The notes beneath the pieces were generated by a model. That model was not told the DNA's origin and did no database searches. It worked only from the letters and a program-made list of their open reading frames with translations. Source: Coprobacillus cateniformis (lineage in GTDB: Bacteria > Bacillota_I > Bacilli_A > Erysipelotrichales > Coprobacillaceae). Taken from it: 64,000 nt of DNA. The stretch is taken from the NCBI RefSeq assembly GCF_009767585.1, contig NZ_WSNW01000001.1, positions 1,766,090-1,830,089 of the forward strand, written 5' to 3'. Of this stretch, positions 27,097 through 35,140 are shown one piece after another; positions within the stretch are counted from its first letter, which is position 1, and each line of letters begins with the position of its first letter. A program made the translations under genes and the position numbers.

Positions 27097-28911
27097 ATGA
27101 ATTATAAGAATTTATGTGAAAAGATTATCTATCTTGTTGGTGGAAAAGATAATATACAGAATGTTGTCCATTGTGTCACAAGACTCCGTTTCACTTTAAC
27201 TGATCAAAGTCTTGCTGATATAGATAAAATTCTAGAATTAAAAGAAGTGATCGATGTTATAGCTAATGAAGCAGTCTTTCAAATTGTGATTGGTCCACAA
27301 GTTATGGATGTTTATAAAGATTTCATGAAATTATTAGGAGATGGTGTTTCTCAAGATGTAACTGTGAAAAAGAATATCTGGCGTTCTGTTTTAGATTTGA
27401 TGTCAGAGTCTATGTCACCGATTCTACAGCCTTTAATGGCAGCTGGTATGTTAGCAGGTGTTTTATCTATTTTGAGTTTAACAGGTATTATATCAGCAGA
27501 AAGCTCAACTTATATGATTATAGATTCGTTACGTAATGCTATATTTTATTTCCTGCCTGTATTTATGGCAATGTCATGTGCTAAAAAACTCAATGCGAAT
27601 CCTTACTTAGCAGTTGCATTAGCAGTTACACTTTTATCAACAGGTATTAATGGTGTGGAGGGGCTTAATCTCTTTGGTATTCCTTTGCCCACTATTACTT
27701 ATTCTAATTCATTTTTTCCTATTATATTAGCAGTTTGGCTAATGGGAAATGTTGATAAAGTTTTATCTCGTATTATTCCTAATGCAATAACTTATTTCTT
27801 TAAACCTGTTTTAACATTATTAATATGCCTGCCAGTAACTCTATTGTTATTTGGACCAATGGGAACTTGGTTAGGTGATGGCATTAATCTCATTTGTCAA
27901 TTTTTAATGAGTACAGTTGGTAATTGGATAGTTGTTGCATTATATGCTGCTTTACAACCATTCTTGATTATGTTTGGTGCTGCAAATTTTGTTATGCCAG
28001 TTTTAATGAATTTCTTAACAACTCAAGGTTATGATCCTATTTTCTTAGTCGGGTCTTTGATTTCTGATGCAGCAGTTGGTGGAGCGTTATTAGGTTATTT
28101 TTTAAGATCAAAGAATTCGCAACAAAAGCAACTTTTTGGAACAACAGCATTTAGTGCATTTATGAATATTACTGAACCAGGTATTTATGGTGTCTTTGTC
28201 AAGTTCCGTCGTCCATTTTTTGCAGTTATGATTGGTGGTGGACTAGGTGGAATGTTTGCAGGGCTTATGGGTGTAAAGGGTTATTCTTTTGCTGGATTAG
28301 TCTCTTTAACAGCGTGGATAGGAGATGGAGACTATCGTAATTTCTATTGTGCTATTATAGCAGTTGTGATTGCTATTATTGGAGCGGGGATTGCCTCTTA
28401 TTTTTTAGGAATCCCAGATACAGATGAAGAGAATTCAGTTCAAAATAAAAAAAGAAATTTAGAAATACATGCACCTGTTGAAGGGAAAGTTATTTCTCTT
28501 ACTGATGTTGAGGATAAAGCTTTTGCAAGTGAGGCACTTGGAAAAGGAATTGCATTCATGCCAGAAGAAGATATGATTTATGCACCAGTGAGTGGAGAGG
28601 TTGTGACTTTATTTCCAACACAACATGCAATTGGATTGAAGACCGATTATGGAATAGAAGTTCTTATTCATATAGGTATCGACACTGTAGAATTGAATGG
28701 AAAATATTTTAAATCTTTTATCAAACAGGGAGATCATGTTCATATTGGTCAGGAAATGATACATTTTGATCGTGAAGCTATTTCAAAAGAAGGATTTGAT
28801 AATACAGTGATTATGGTCATTACAAATTCTCATGATTATTTAGATATTGTTCCTACAAATGAAAATCAGTTGAGTTTAAATCAATCATGTTTAACGGTGG
28901 TGCTATCATGA
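27097..28911 (+). CDS. PTS beta-glucoside transporter subunit IIBCA
   Basis: A 604-residue membrane permease that imports and phosphorylates a beta-glucoside. Domain order: IIB (1-85, phosphocysteine Cys26 in VVHCVTRLRF), IIC (about 100-450, with around ten membrane helices and the substrate motif NITEPGIYG), and IIA (about 475-604, with phosphohistidine His525 in VLIHIGIDTVELNG). The IIA domain is fused at the C-terminus, as in BglF/BglP types. It overlaps the downstream GH1 start by four bases (ATGA). The specific sugar (cellobiose, arbutin, salicin or gentiobiose type) cannot be decided from sequence. Confidence 0.93.
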   Translation: MNYKNLCEKIIYLVGGKDNIQNVVHCVTRLRFTLTDQSLADIDKILELKEVIDVIANEAVFQIVIGPQVMDVYKDFMKLLGDGVSQDVTVKKNIWRSVLDLMSESMSPILQPLMAAGMLAGVLSILSLTGIISAESSTYMIIDSLRNAIFYFLPVFMAMSCAKKLNANPYLAVALAVTLLSTGINGVEGLNLFGIPLPTITYSNSFFPIILAVWLMGNVDKVLSRIIPNAITYFFKPVLTLLICLPVTLLLFGPMGTWLGDGINLICQFLMSTVGNWIVVALYAALQPFLIMFGAANFVMPVLMNFLTTQGYDPIFLVGSLISDAAVGGALLGYFLRSKNSQQKQLFGTTAFSAFMNITEPGIYGVFVKFRRPFFAVMIGGGLGGMFAGLMGVKGYSFAGLVSLTAWIGDGDYRNFYCAIIAVVIAIIGAGIASYFLGIPDTDEENSVQNKKRNLEIHAPVEGKVISLTDVEDKAFASEALGKGIAFMPEEDMIYAPVSGEVVTLFPTQHAIGLKTDYGIEVLIHIGIDTVELNGKYFKSFIKQGDHVHIGQEMIHFDREAISKEGFDNTVIMVITNSHDYLDIVPTNENQLSLNQSCLTVVLS

Positions 28912-30317
28912 AAAAGTTTATGTGGGGTGGCAGCATTTCAGCTCATCAGAGTGAAGGCGGTTATCAGGAAGGTGGGAAAGGTCCAGCTATTATGGATTAT
29001 GTCAGTTTTGGCAGCCATCAGCAAATGCGACAAGTCTATGATGAAATAAAAGAAGATGTGATTTATCCAAATCATACAGGTATAGATTTTTATCATAGAT
29101 ATAAAGAAGATATTGCTTTATTTGCTGAAATGGGATTTCAAGCATTAAGAATCTCGATAGACTGGTCAAGAATATATCCTCAAGGAGATGATGAATATCC
29201 TAATCAGGAAGGGTTGGATTTTTATCATTGTGTTATTGATGAATTATTAAAATATCATATAGAACCAATTGTAACTTTGTATCATTTTGAAATGCCATTG
29301 AATATTGTGAAAAAATATCAGTCATGGTATAATCGAAAAACTGTTGATTTATATGTTAGATTTTGTCAGACTGTGATAACATCTTTGAATAATAAGGTAC
29401 ATTATTGGATTACTTTTAATGAAACAAATCATTTAGATTTAAAAGGAAAATATTCTAATTTATTTACATATATCCTCACGGGATTAAAACCATCAGAATT
29501 TGATAATATTCACGAATTTGAGGCAAGACTTTCTTATCATATGTCGCTTGCAAGTACAAAAGTTGTTGAACTTGCACACCAGATTAATCCTCAAAATAAA
29601 GTTGGATGCGTCTTTGGAATAACCCCTTTTTATCCTAAAACTTGTCATCCTTTAGATGTTATGAGAGCATTTCAGGATATGAATCAAGACTTATACCAAC
29701 TTGATGCTATGACAATGGGATACTTTCCTCAATATAAGTTAGCAGAATTTCAAGAGAAAGGTGTCTTTATTGAAATTTCAAGTGAAGATAAGTTAGCTTT
29801 TGCAAAAGGAAAGATCGATTTTATTGGGATTAACTATTATTGTACAGAAGTGAGTTCTCATATAGAAATTGATGAGGAAAAAGCATTATTTGGTGGATAT
29901 AGTAATCCTTATTTAGAGAAAACAGCTTGGGATTTAACAATTGATCCAGTTGGGTTAAGATATCTTCTCAATTATTTAGATAGGAAATATCATTTACCAA
30001 TATTGATTACAGAGAATGGGATTGGTTTAGAAGATGAGATAATTGATGGAAAAATCCATGACCAGGTGAGAGTCGATTATCTTCAAAAACATATTGACCA
30101 AATTCAAAAAGCAATAGAGAAAGATTATGTTGATTGTATTGGTTATTTGATGTGGGGACCAATAGATTTAGTAAGTGCAACAAGTGGAGAAATGAAAAAA
30201 AGATATGGATTTATTTATGTAGACAAAAATGATGATGGAACAGGTTCGTATCAGCGTATAAAAAAAGACTCTTTTTACTGGTTTAAAGAGTTCTTAAAGA
30301 GCAAGGAGTATGAATGA
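28908..30317 (+). CDS. 6-phospho-beta-glucosidase, glycoside hydrolase family 1
   Basis: Cleaves the phosphorylated beta-glucoside delivered by the adjacent PTS, releasing glucose 6-phosphate. The 469-residue GH1 protein starts MKKFMWGGSISAHQSEGGYQ. The acid/base is Glu172 in TFNETN (commonly TFNEIN/TFNEPN), and the nucleophile is Glu369 in LITENG. The ATG overlaps the PTS stop (ATGA); an in-frame ATG 21 bases upstream also lies in the PTS gene but is less likely. The C-terminal KKRYGFIYVDKNDDG motif is typical of phospho-glucosidases. Confidence 0.93.
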   Translation: MKKFMWGGSISAHQSEGGYQEGGKGPAIMDYVSFGSHQQMRQVYDEIKEDVIYPNHTGIDFYHRYKEDIALFAEMGFQALRISIDWSRIYPQGDDEYPNQEGLDFYHCVIDELLKYHIEPIVTLYHFEMPLNIVKKYQSWYNRKTVDLYVRFCQTVITSLNNKVHYWITFNETNHLDLKGKYSNLFTYILTGLKPSEFDNIHEFEARLSYHMSLASTKVVELAHQINPQNKVGCVFGITPFYPKTCHPLDVMRAFQDMNQDLYQLDAMTMGYFPQYKLAEFQEKGVFIEISSEDKLAFAKGKIDFIGINYYCTEVSSHIEIDEEKALFGGYSNPYLEKTAWDLTIDPVGLRYLLNYLDRKYHLPILITENGIGLEDEIIDGKIHDQVRVDYLQKHIDQIQKAIEKDYVDCIGYLMWGPIDLVSATSGEMKKRYGFIYVDKNDDGTGSYQRIKKDSFYWFKEFLKSKEYE

Positions 30318-30373
30318 GGTTTACAATAAGATGTATTAATGATACAATAAACAAAGATAGTGAGGTGGAAGAC

Positions 30374-30442
30374 ATGCATATTAATAATCAACAATATTCA
30401 AATTCATATCATGATGCATGGCTTACACAGGAACAATATTAA
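30374..30442 (+). CDS. Possible 22-residue leader peptide before the MFS exporter
   Basis: A short ORF with a good Shine-Dalgarno site (GTGAGGTGG, about 7 bases before ATG), encoding MHINNQQYSNSYHDAWLTQE-QY. It ends about 65 bases before a terminator that precedes an MFS gene. Its position and the mutually exclusive pairings downstream suggest a translational sensor for attenuation. Without conservation data the coding status is uncertain. Confidence 0.45.
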   Translation: MHINNQQYSNSYHDAWLTQEQY

Positions 30443-30443
30443 C

Positions 30444-30539
30444 CAGTTTTTCTTACAAGGGATGAGTGCGTCCAAAATAGGGGAACTGTCAATACAATAA
30501 TAAACAAAGGTTCCATTTTTATTGTGGAATCTTTTTTTG
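30444..30539 (+). promoter_or_regulatory. Candidate attenuator with terminator before the MFS gene
   Basis: Four segments can pair alternatively: 1, CAGTTTTT (30444-30451); 2, GGGAACTG (30481-30488); 3, GGTTCCA (30509-30515); 4, TGGAATC (30525-30531) followed by seven T. 1:2 and 3:4 form together, with 3:4 the terminator, while 2:3 (GGAAC/GTTCC) would prevent termination. A ribosome stalled at the end of the 22-codon ORF would mask segment 1 and favour 2:3. The 2:3 pairing is only 5-6 bp, so this is a hypothesis; the 3:4 terminator itself is clear. Confidence 0.5.
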
Positions 30540-30567
30540 TTCCCCAGAAGAGAAAAGGGGATTTATC

Positions 30568-31740
30568 ATGAAAAAGAATTTATATTTAAATTATATATTT
30601 GAATTTTTACTTAATTTGAAACTCACAACATTACTTTGGCCAACATTTTTAATTATGAAAGGATTTACTCTTATTGATGTTGGAATATGTGAAAGTATTT
30701 TCCATATCACATCAATGTTAGGAGAAATGCCAACAGGAATTATTAGTGATTTATATGGAAGACGATTGAGTCGATTGCTAGGAAGACTTATTGATATTAT
30801 ATCCATTATTGTTTTAATTATAGGACAATCAGAATGGATGATGTATTTATCATTTATATTGTCTGCATTATCATATAATTTAGAATCAGGTACTGATAGT
30901 GCTTATGTTTATGATCTTTTAATGGAAACTCATGAACAAGATACTTTTCCTAAGATACAGGGAAGAAGAGAAATTGTGATTCAAATGGCAACCTTATTAG
31001 CAACAACAATTGGTGGAATCATTGCAGGATTGAGTTATCAATTGACATATGGCTTATCTATACTTGTTGTGATAATATCTATTTTTGTTTTGATGCAGAT
31101 GAAAGAGATTCGAAATCAGCATTATGTCAAAACTCATATTCTAAATGATATGAAACAACAAGTCATTATGAGTTATCAGCTTATTAAAGAAGATCATCAA
31201 ATCTTTTATTTGATTTTAAGTACATCACTTTTTTCAGCATCATTAACAACATGTTATTATTACTTAACAAATTACTGGACTGAGTTAGGTATAAAGATAT
31301 CATCTATTTCTATCTTTTTATCATTAGAAAATGTTGCTGCTATGATTGCAGGAACGTTGGCTTATAGAATTCTAAAACATTATTCACAAAAAAAGTTACT
31401 CTTAATTCTACCATTAGGAATTGTTATTTCTATGATTGGAATACCTTTTTATCCTATTTCTATTTTAGCAATATGTGTGATGGCATTCTTTGAAACAATA
31501 CTGTATATAGCTATGACGACTTTTTTAAATGAAAAGGTTGAAAGTCACTTAAGAGCAACACTCTTATCTGTCTTATCTTTAGGATTTAGTTTAGTTATGA
31601 TTATTTATTTTCCATTAGTTGGATTGATTGGTGAATTTTTTGGATTAAAGATTGCTTATATCACTTTATTTGTTGTAGTTAGTGTTATTTATATAGTTTA
31701 TCAATATGTTATTCGAAAGCAATATGAAAAAATTTCCTAA
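30568..31740 (+). CDS. Major facilitator superfamily transporter, probably drug exporter
   Basis: A 390-residue integral membrane protein with about 11-12 hydrophobic helices. The loop between helices 2 and 3 has the MFS signature form DLYGRRLSRLLGRLID. Family sequence is closest in style to the small exporters often annotated as multidrug or tetracycline-like efflux in Firmicutes, but no substrate-specific motif is evident. AAGGGGA precedes the ATG. Upstream lies a terminator and possible leader peptide, which would suit antibiotic-induced expression; downstream is an XRE regulator gene. Confidence 0.75.
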   Translation: MKKNLYLNYIFEFLLNLKLTTLLWPTFLIMKGFTLIDVGICESIFHITSMLGEMPTGIISDLYGRRLSRLLGRLIDIISIIVLIIGQSEWMMYLSFILSALSYNLESGTDSAYVYDLLMETHEQDTFPKIQGRREIVIQMATLLATTIGGIIAGLSYQLTYGLSILVVIISIFVLMQMKEIRNQHYVKTHILNDMKQQVIMSYQLIKEDHQIFYLILSTSLFSASLTTCYYYLTNYWTELGIKISSISIFLSLENVAAMIAGTLAYRILKHYSQKKLLLILPLGIVISMIGIPFYPISILAICVMAFFETILYIAMTTFLNEKVESHLRATLLSVLSLGFSLVMIIYFPLVGLIGEFFGLKIAYITLFVVVSVIYIVYQYVIRKQYEKIS

Positions 31741-31818
31741 AGAAAATATTCTGGGAGATGAAAAATATTTTAGAGTTTAGATATTTGAGTTTTCATTTAA
31801 AATTCTTGTAAAATAAGA

Positions 31819-31869
31819 GTATGCAACTGTTAGGTGCGAAACTGACAAGTGAGCTATGTCGTATGCAAC
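31819..31869. repeat. Direct repeat pair upstream of the XRE gene
   Basis: GTATGCAAC occurs at 31819-31827 and again at 31861-31869, bracketing a relatively GC-rich stretch (GGTGCGAAACTGACAAGTGA...). Could be operator half-sites for the adjacent XRE protein or a small structured element; unresolved. Confidence 0.4.
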
Positions 31870-31910
31870 AACTCAATTTGATAAAATAAAGGAGTCAGGA
31901 GGATTAGAAA

Positions 31911-32243
31911 ATGAAACTGAATGAGAAATTATTGCAATTAAGAAAAGAAAGAGGTCTATCTCAACAACAGCTAGCAGAACAATTAGATGTATCAAGACAA
32001 TCTGTATCCAAATGGGAATTAAACGAAAGTATACCAGATATACAAAATATAGTGGCTATGAGTGAATTGTTTCATGTAAGTACTGATTATCTGTTAAAAG
32101 ATGAAATGGAGAAGAATCAGGCTGATGATAATCGTATTGATATTATCCTCGTTGTTTCTACACTCATTATTTTTTTAGGACTTGTTTTAGCTTATACGTT
32201 ATGGAATTATTATCAAAATTCAATATGTTTATACAGGTATTAG
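31911..32243 (+). CDS. XRE-family regulator with membrane helix (probably frameshifted)
   Basis: A 110-residue frame: residues 1-65 are a Cro/CI-type helix-turn-helix (LRKERGLSQQQLAEQLDVSR, then QSVSKWE and HVSTDYLL), followed by a linker and one membrane helix near 80-100. It ends abruptly after WNYYQNSICLYRY. The next frame (32201-32521) continues with three more helices. Adding one A to the AAAA run at 32215-32218 would join them as WNYYQKFNMFIQVLG, giving a four-helix XRE membrane regulator of about 200 residues, a common Firmicute architecture. AGGAGGA precedes the ATG. Confidence 0.75.
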   Translation: MKLNEKLLQLRKERGLSQQQLAEQLDVSRQSVSKWELNESIPDIQNIVAMSELFHVSTDYLLKDEMEKNQADDNRIDIILVVSTLIIFLGLVLAYTLWNYYQNSICLYRY

Positions 32244-32521
32244 GTATTATACTCTTTGAGGTCTTTGCAATACCATTGCATAAACAATCATATCAGAAAA
32301 CATTTTTTAGTATCAATATTTGGTTGTTAACACTTATACCTATTCGCTATTTTATTGAATATACAGTGACATTTCAGCATCTTTATAACATATTATATCA
32401 ACTGATTGATAATAGAATAGGAACTATTCTAATCTTTTATCTACCAATAATTATTTCTCTAGTTATAAGTACACTCATCTTTTACTTTATAAGAACTTCA
32501 TTTTTTGAAAATGATAAATAA
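32201..32521 (+). pseudogene. Out-of-frame 3' part of the XRE membrane regulator
   Basis: Encodes three hydrophobic helices (MFIQVLGIILFEVFAIPL, a central segment with IWLLTLIPIRYFIEY, and LPIIISLVISTLIFYFI). Its first ATG overlaps the preceding ORF by 42 bases and has no Shine-Dalgarno site. I read it as the displaced C-terminal membrane domain of the upstream XRE gene rather than an independent gene, through a one-base indel in an A-run, a sequencing error or a slippage event. Confidence 0.55.
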
Positions 32522-32539
32522 AATCAATATCCTTCAAAG

Positions 32540-32561
32540 AAAAAAGGACAATAATTGTCCT
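32540..32561 (-). terminator. Terminator of the G3E GTPase operon
   Basis: AGGACA/TGTCCT hairpin directly after the stop codon. On the minus strand it is followed by TTTTTTCTTTG. Confidence 0.8.
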
Positions 32562-33503
32562 CTAATCAAAAGTTACATATTCATTATCTAATGGTGGTAC
32601 GACTTTTAAGTCGTCCACTTTTAATATACAAACTTCTCCACCAATATCCAAATCAAATTCTAGAACAATCTTTCCAGTGACTTGAATCCATTCATCAGGA
32701 ATAAGTTGTTTTGCTGCTGGGTGTTCACAAACCATTCCAATAAGCGAAGTATCTTCTTCACAACAAACCATTGCCAATCGCCCAATAACGAAACCATCTT
32801 CAAGTTGTTTATCACGTCCAATAAATTTGCCTTTTAGCGTAACTGTTTTACCAGCATATTTATCAGGATGATCTAAAGCATCCATACAAAAGATACCAAA
32901 ATCATGATCCAGGACAATAAGTTCATCACCAGAGATATCAAATGGCAATTCATCATCATCTAAAGTGTTCACTGTTCCGTCATCTTTCTCATAAATAATC
33001 TGACAAGTTGAGTTTATTGCCTTAATGTTGTTTCTCAAGAAAGATTTTTTAATAGAATTATCAATTCTATTAAATATTAATAAATCAGTATGTACAACAT
33101 GTTGAAATAATAAAGAACGCATGTTTTGAATATATAAGCTAAATGTTTGTGCATTAATAGTTGTTAAAACTTGAACAACTTCCCACCCATCAGGAAGACT
33201 ACAAGCCAATAAGCGATTCACATTAAACATTCCATTGAGTTCAATAAGAACTTGAGTTGGATTGTATTTGTTTCTTAAGTCTTCAAAATATTCATATGTC
33301 CATTGATCTTCATTCGTAACATAAACAATATCACAATTTAAAGTTTCAATTTCTTCTTGATTATATCCAACTTCACCTTGTTCACTTACAATTAATAATG
33401 ATTTTTCACCCTCACAAAAATCAGTTGAAGTTATTGTATCATTGATAAAAGTTGTTTTTCCACTATCTAAAAATCCAGTAAATAAATATATACGTGTCTT
33501 CAT
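32562..33503 (-). CDS. G3E (CobW-like) GTPase fused to a DUF1980-like domain
   Basis: A 313-residue fusion. The N-terminal ~200 residues are a G3E P-loop GTPase (TGFLDSGKTTF at 9-19, SEQGEVGYN switch region, VLIELNGMF, LLIFNRIDNS as the guanine motif). The C-terminal ~100 residues, with GKTVTLKGKFIGR, FVIGRLAMVCCEEDTSLIGM and WIQVTGKI, look like the OB-type DUF1980/TIGR03943 (YcgQ-like) domain that usually accompanies a permease in zinc-responsive loci. The CxCC metal motif typical of CobW GTPases is absent. Coupled (one-base overlap) to the upstream His-rich GTPase gene. A role in metal delivery is inferred; the expected permease is not next to it. Confidence 0.75.
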   Translation of the reverse strand: MKTRIYLFTGFLDSGKTTFINDTITSTDFCEGEKSLLIVSEQGEVGYNQEEIETLNCDIVYVTNEDQWTYEYFEDLRNKYNPTQVLIELNGMFNVNRLLACSLPDGWEVVQVLTTINAQTFSLYIQNMRSLLFQHVVHTDLLIFNRIDNSIKKSFLRNNIKAINSTCQIIYEKDDGTVNTLDDDELPFDISGDELIVLDHDFGIFCMDALDHPDKYAGKTVTLKGKFIGRDKQLEDGFVIGRLAMVCCEEDTSLIGMVCEHPAAKQLIPDEWIQVTGKIVLEFDLDIGGEVCILKVDDLKVVPPLDNEYVTFD

Positions 33504-34543
33504 TATTCAACTCCAAACAATTCACTAATTTTATCTTCCAATAAATCCTTACCAATGACACAAATACGTCCAGTGTAATCAGCAGGACCAACGCGAACTT
33601 CATATTCACCAGGCACTAAGTCAAAATGTAACCATGTTTTTTCAGGAGTTTGTAAAATTCCTTTTGCACGAAGAATACTTCCAAATTGAGATGAAGATGA
33701 CAAAGTTTTCAAAATGGTTTCTAATTGATCTTGTGTGTATGTATGAATGGTTTCTCTACCCATGCTTGTAAAGACTTCATCAGCATGATGATGTCCATGT
33801 TCATGGTGGTGTCCACATTCACATTCATGACTATGTTCATGATGGTGGTCTTCATGACAGCATTCATGTTCATGATGGTGCTCTTCATCATGGTGATGTC
33901 CACATACTGGGCATATTTCTACTTCTTTGAGGAGAACTTGTTGTAAAGAATCTTTGTTTTCTAAGGCATTCATAATTGTATCTCCAGTTAAATCATCCCA
34001 AGGTGTTGTAATGATATTGGCTTTTGTGTTGAATGTCTTAATGATTTGAATATCTTCTTCTAGCTTATGCTGATCAACATCTTGAGTACGACTCAATATA
34101 ATTGTTGAAGCATATTCAATTTGATTATTAAAGAATTCACCAAAGTTTAATGAATAGGTCTTGCATTTTTTCGCATCAATTACAGCAATAAAGCTGTTTA
34201 ATTGCAGTTTATCATCATGGACATTGATAACTGCTTGAATAACATCAGATAATTTGCCAACACCAGATGGTTCAATAATAATGCGATCTGGATGATAATC
34301 TTTCACAACTTTTTCTAACGCTTCACTGAAATCTCCAACCAGAGAACAACAAATACATCCAGAGTTCATTTCAGTAATTTCAATACCAGCCTCTTTAAGA
34401 AAAGAGCCATCAATACCAATTTCACCAAACTCATTTTCAATTAACACAACTTTTTCATGGCTTAAGTTTTCTTTGATTAACTTTTTAATTAATGTTGTTT
34501 TTCCTGCACCAAGAAAACCAGATATAATATCAACTTTACTCAT
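33503..34543 (-). CDS. Zinc-type G3E GTPase with His-rich region (CobW/ZNG1-like)
   Basis: A 346-residue metallochaperone-type GTPase. Walker A is GFLGAGKTT (9-17), the metal motif is CICC (63-66), and the Asp/Glu switch EPSGVGKLSDV follows. Residues 211-256 are extremely rich in His, Cys and Glu (CPVCGHHHDEEHHHEHECCH, then more), a likely metal-buffering loop. The C-terminal CobW_C domain covers about 262-346. It probably binds Zn (or Co/Ni) and hands it to client proteins using GTP. First gene of a two-gene minus-strand operon, divergent from the MarR gene. Confidence 0.88.
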   Translation of the reverse strand: MSKVDIISGFLGAGKTTLIKKLIKENLSHEKVVLIENEFGEIGIDGSFLKEAGIEITEMNSGCICCSLVGDFSEALEKVVKDYHPDRIIIEPSGVGKLSDVIQAVINVHDDKLQLNSFIAVIDAKKCKTYSLNFGEFFNNQIEYASTIILSRTQDVDQHKLEEDIQIIKTFNTKANIITTPWDDLTGDTIMNALENKDSLQQVLLKEVEICPVCGHHHDEEHHHEHECCHEDHHHEHSHECECGHHHEHGHHHADEVFTSMGRETIHTYTQDQLETILKTLSSSSQFGSILRAKGILQTPEKTWLHFDLVPGEYEVRVGPADYTGRICVIGKDLLEDKISELFGVE

Positions 34544-34566
34544 AATATGACCTTCTTTCTCTTCGT

Positions 34567-34595
34567 ATTATAACACTCATATTTTTGACAAGCAA
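34567..34595 (-). promoter_or_regulatory. Promoter of the G3E GTPase operon
   Basis: On the minus strand TTGCTT, 17-base spacer, TATAAT, about 25 bases before the start codon. I did not recognise a Zur-type box. Confidence 0.5.
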
Positions 34596-34629
34596 ATAAA
34601 ACGTATACAAGATAAATGTATGACATATC

Positions 34630-34685
34630 TTGACAATAGGTTCATATAGTATTATAGTTAGTATGCTAATTATTAGCATACTAAC
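34630..34685 (+). promoter_or_regulatory. Promoter and MarR operator of the ABC exporter operon
   Basis: TTGACA, 17-base spacer and TATAGT. A 29-base perfect palindrome, GTTAGTATGCTAA-TTA-TTAGCATACTAAC (34657-34685), overlaps the last bases of the -10 box and the transcription start. Position and size fit an operator for the MarR protein encoded 15 bases downstream, implying autorepression. Confidence 0.85.
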
Positions 34686-34700
34686 AAAAGAGGTGAATTT

Positions 34701-35129
34701 ATGCAGATACCACTCTATATTTTATTATTTAAAACATTTCATGCTCAAAGAAAGAAAAATCGTGCTCAAATGTATGAAATGAATTTAGCACCTGGACAGC
34801 CAAAAGTCTTACGCTATATTTCTACAAATGATGATTGTAAATTAAAAGATATTGCTGAAGCTTGTGATGTAGAACCAGCTACAGTGAGTAAGATTTTAAA
34901 TGGTCTAGAAGAAAAAAATATGTTAACACGTCAGATTAATCCACACAATAAACGTGCTTATCAATTAAGAATTACACCACTTGGACAAGAGGCTTTAAAA
35001 AAATGGGATATTCATTGTAGGGAAGTAGAGGCTATTTCTCTGCAAGGTTTTAGTGCTCAAGAAAAAGAACAATTTAAAGACTATTTGTCAAGAATGTATA
35101 TGAATTTAGCAGGAAAAGAATTAGAATAG
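34701..35129 (+). CDS. MarR-family transcriptional repressor
   Basis: A 142-residue winged-helix regulator: LKDIAEACDVEPATVSKILN is the recognition region, and TRQINPHNKRAYQLRITPLG forms the wing. It lies at the head of an operon with two ABC half-exporters and behind a long palindrome, so it probably represses the operon and is released by a ligand, perhaps a drug exported by the transporter. AAGAGGTG precedes the ATG. Confidence 0.88.
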   Translation: MQIPLYILLFKTFHAQRKKNRAQMYEMNLAPGQPKVLRYISTNDDCKLKDIAEACDVEPATVSKILNGLEEKNMLTRQINPHNKRAYQLRITPLGQEALKKWDIHCREVEAISLQGFSAQEKEQFKDYLSRMYMNLAGKELE

Positions 35130-35140
35130 GGGGAATTTTT

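Noticed and set aside
31743..31771. AAAATATT/AATATTTT hairpin after the MFS gene as a terminator
   Set aside because: Pure A/T stem with no clear U-run; could arise by chance in this composition.
33725..33946. 73-codon plus-strand frame rich in Met and Phe
   Set aside because: It is the antisense shadow of the His-rich codons of the G3E GTPase; no Shine-Dalgarno site.
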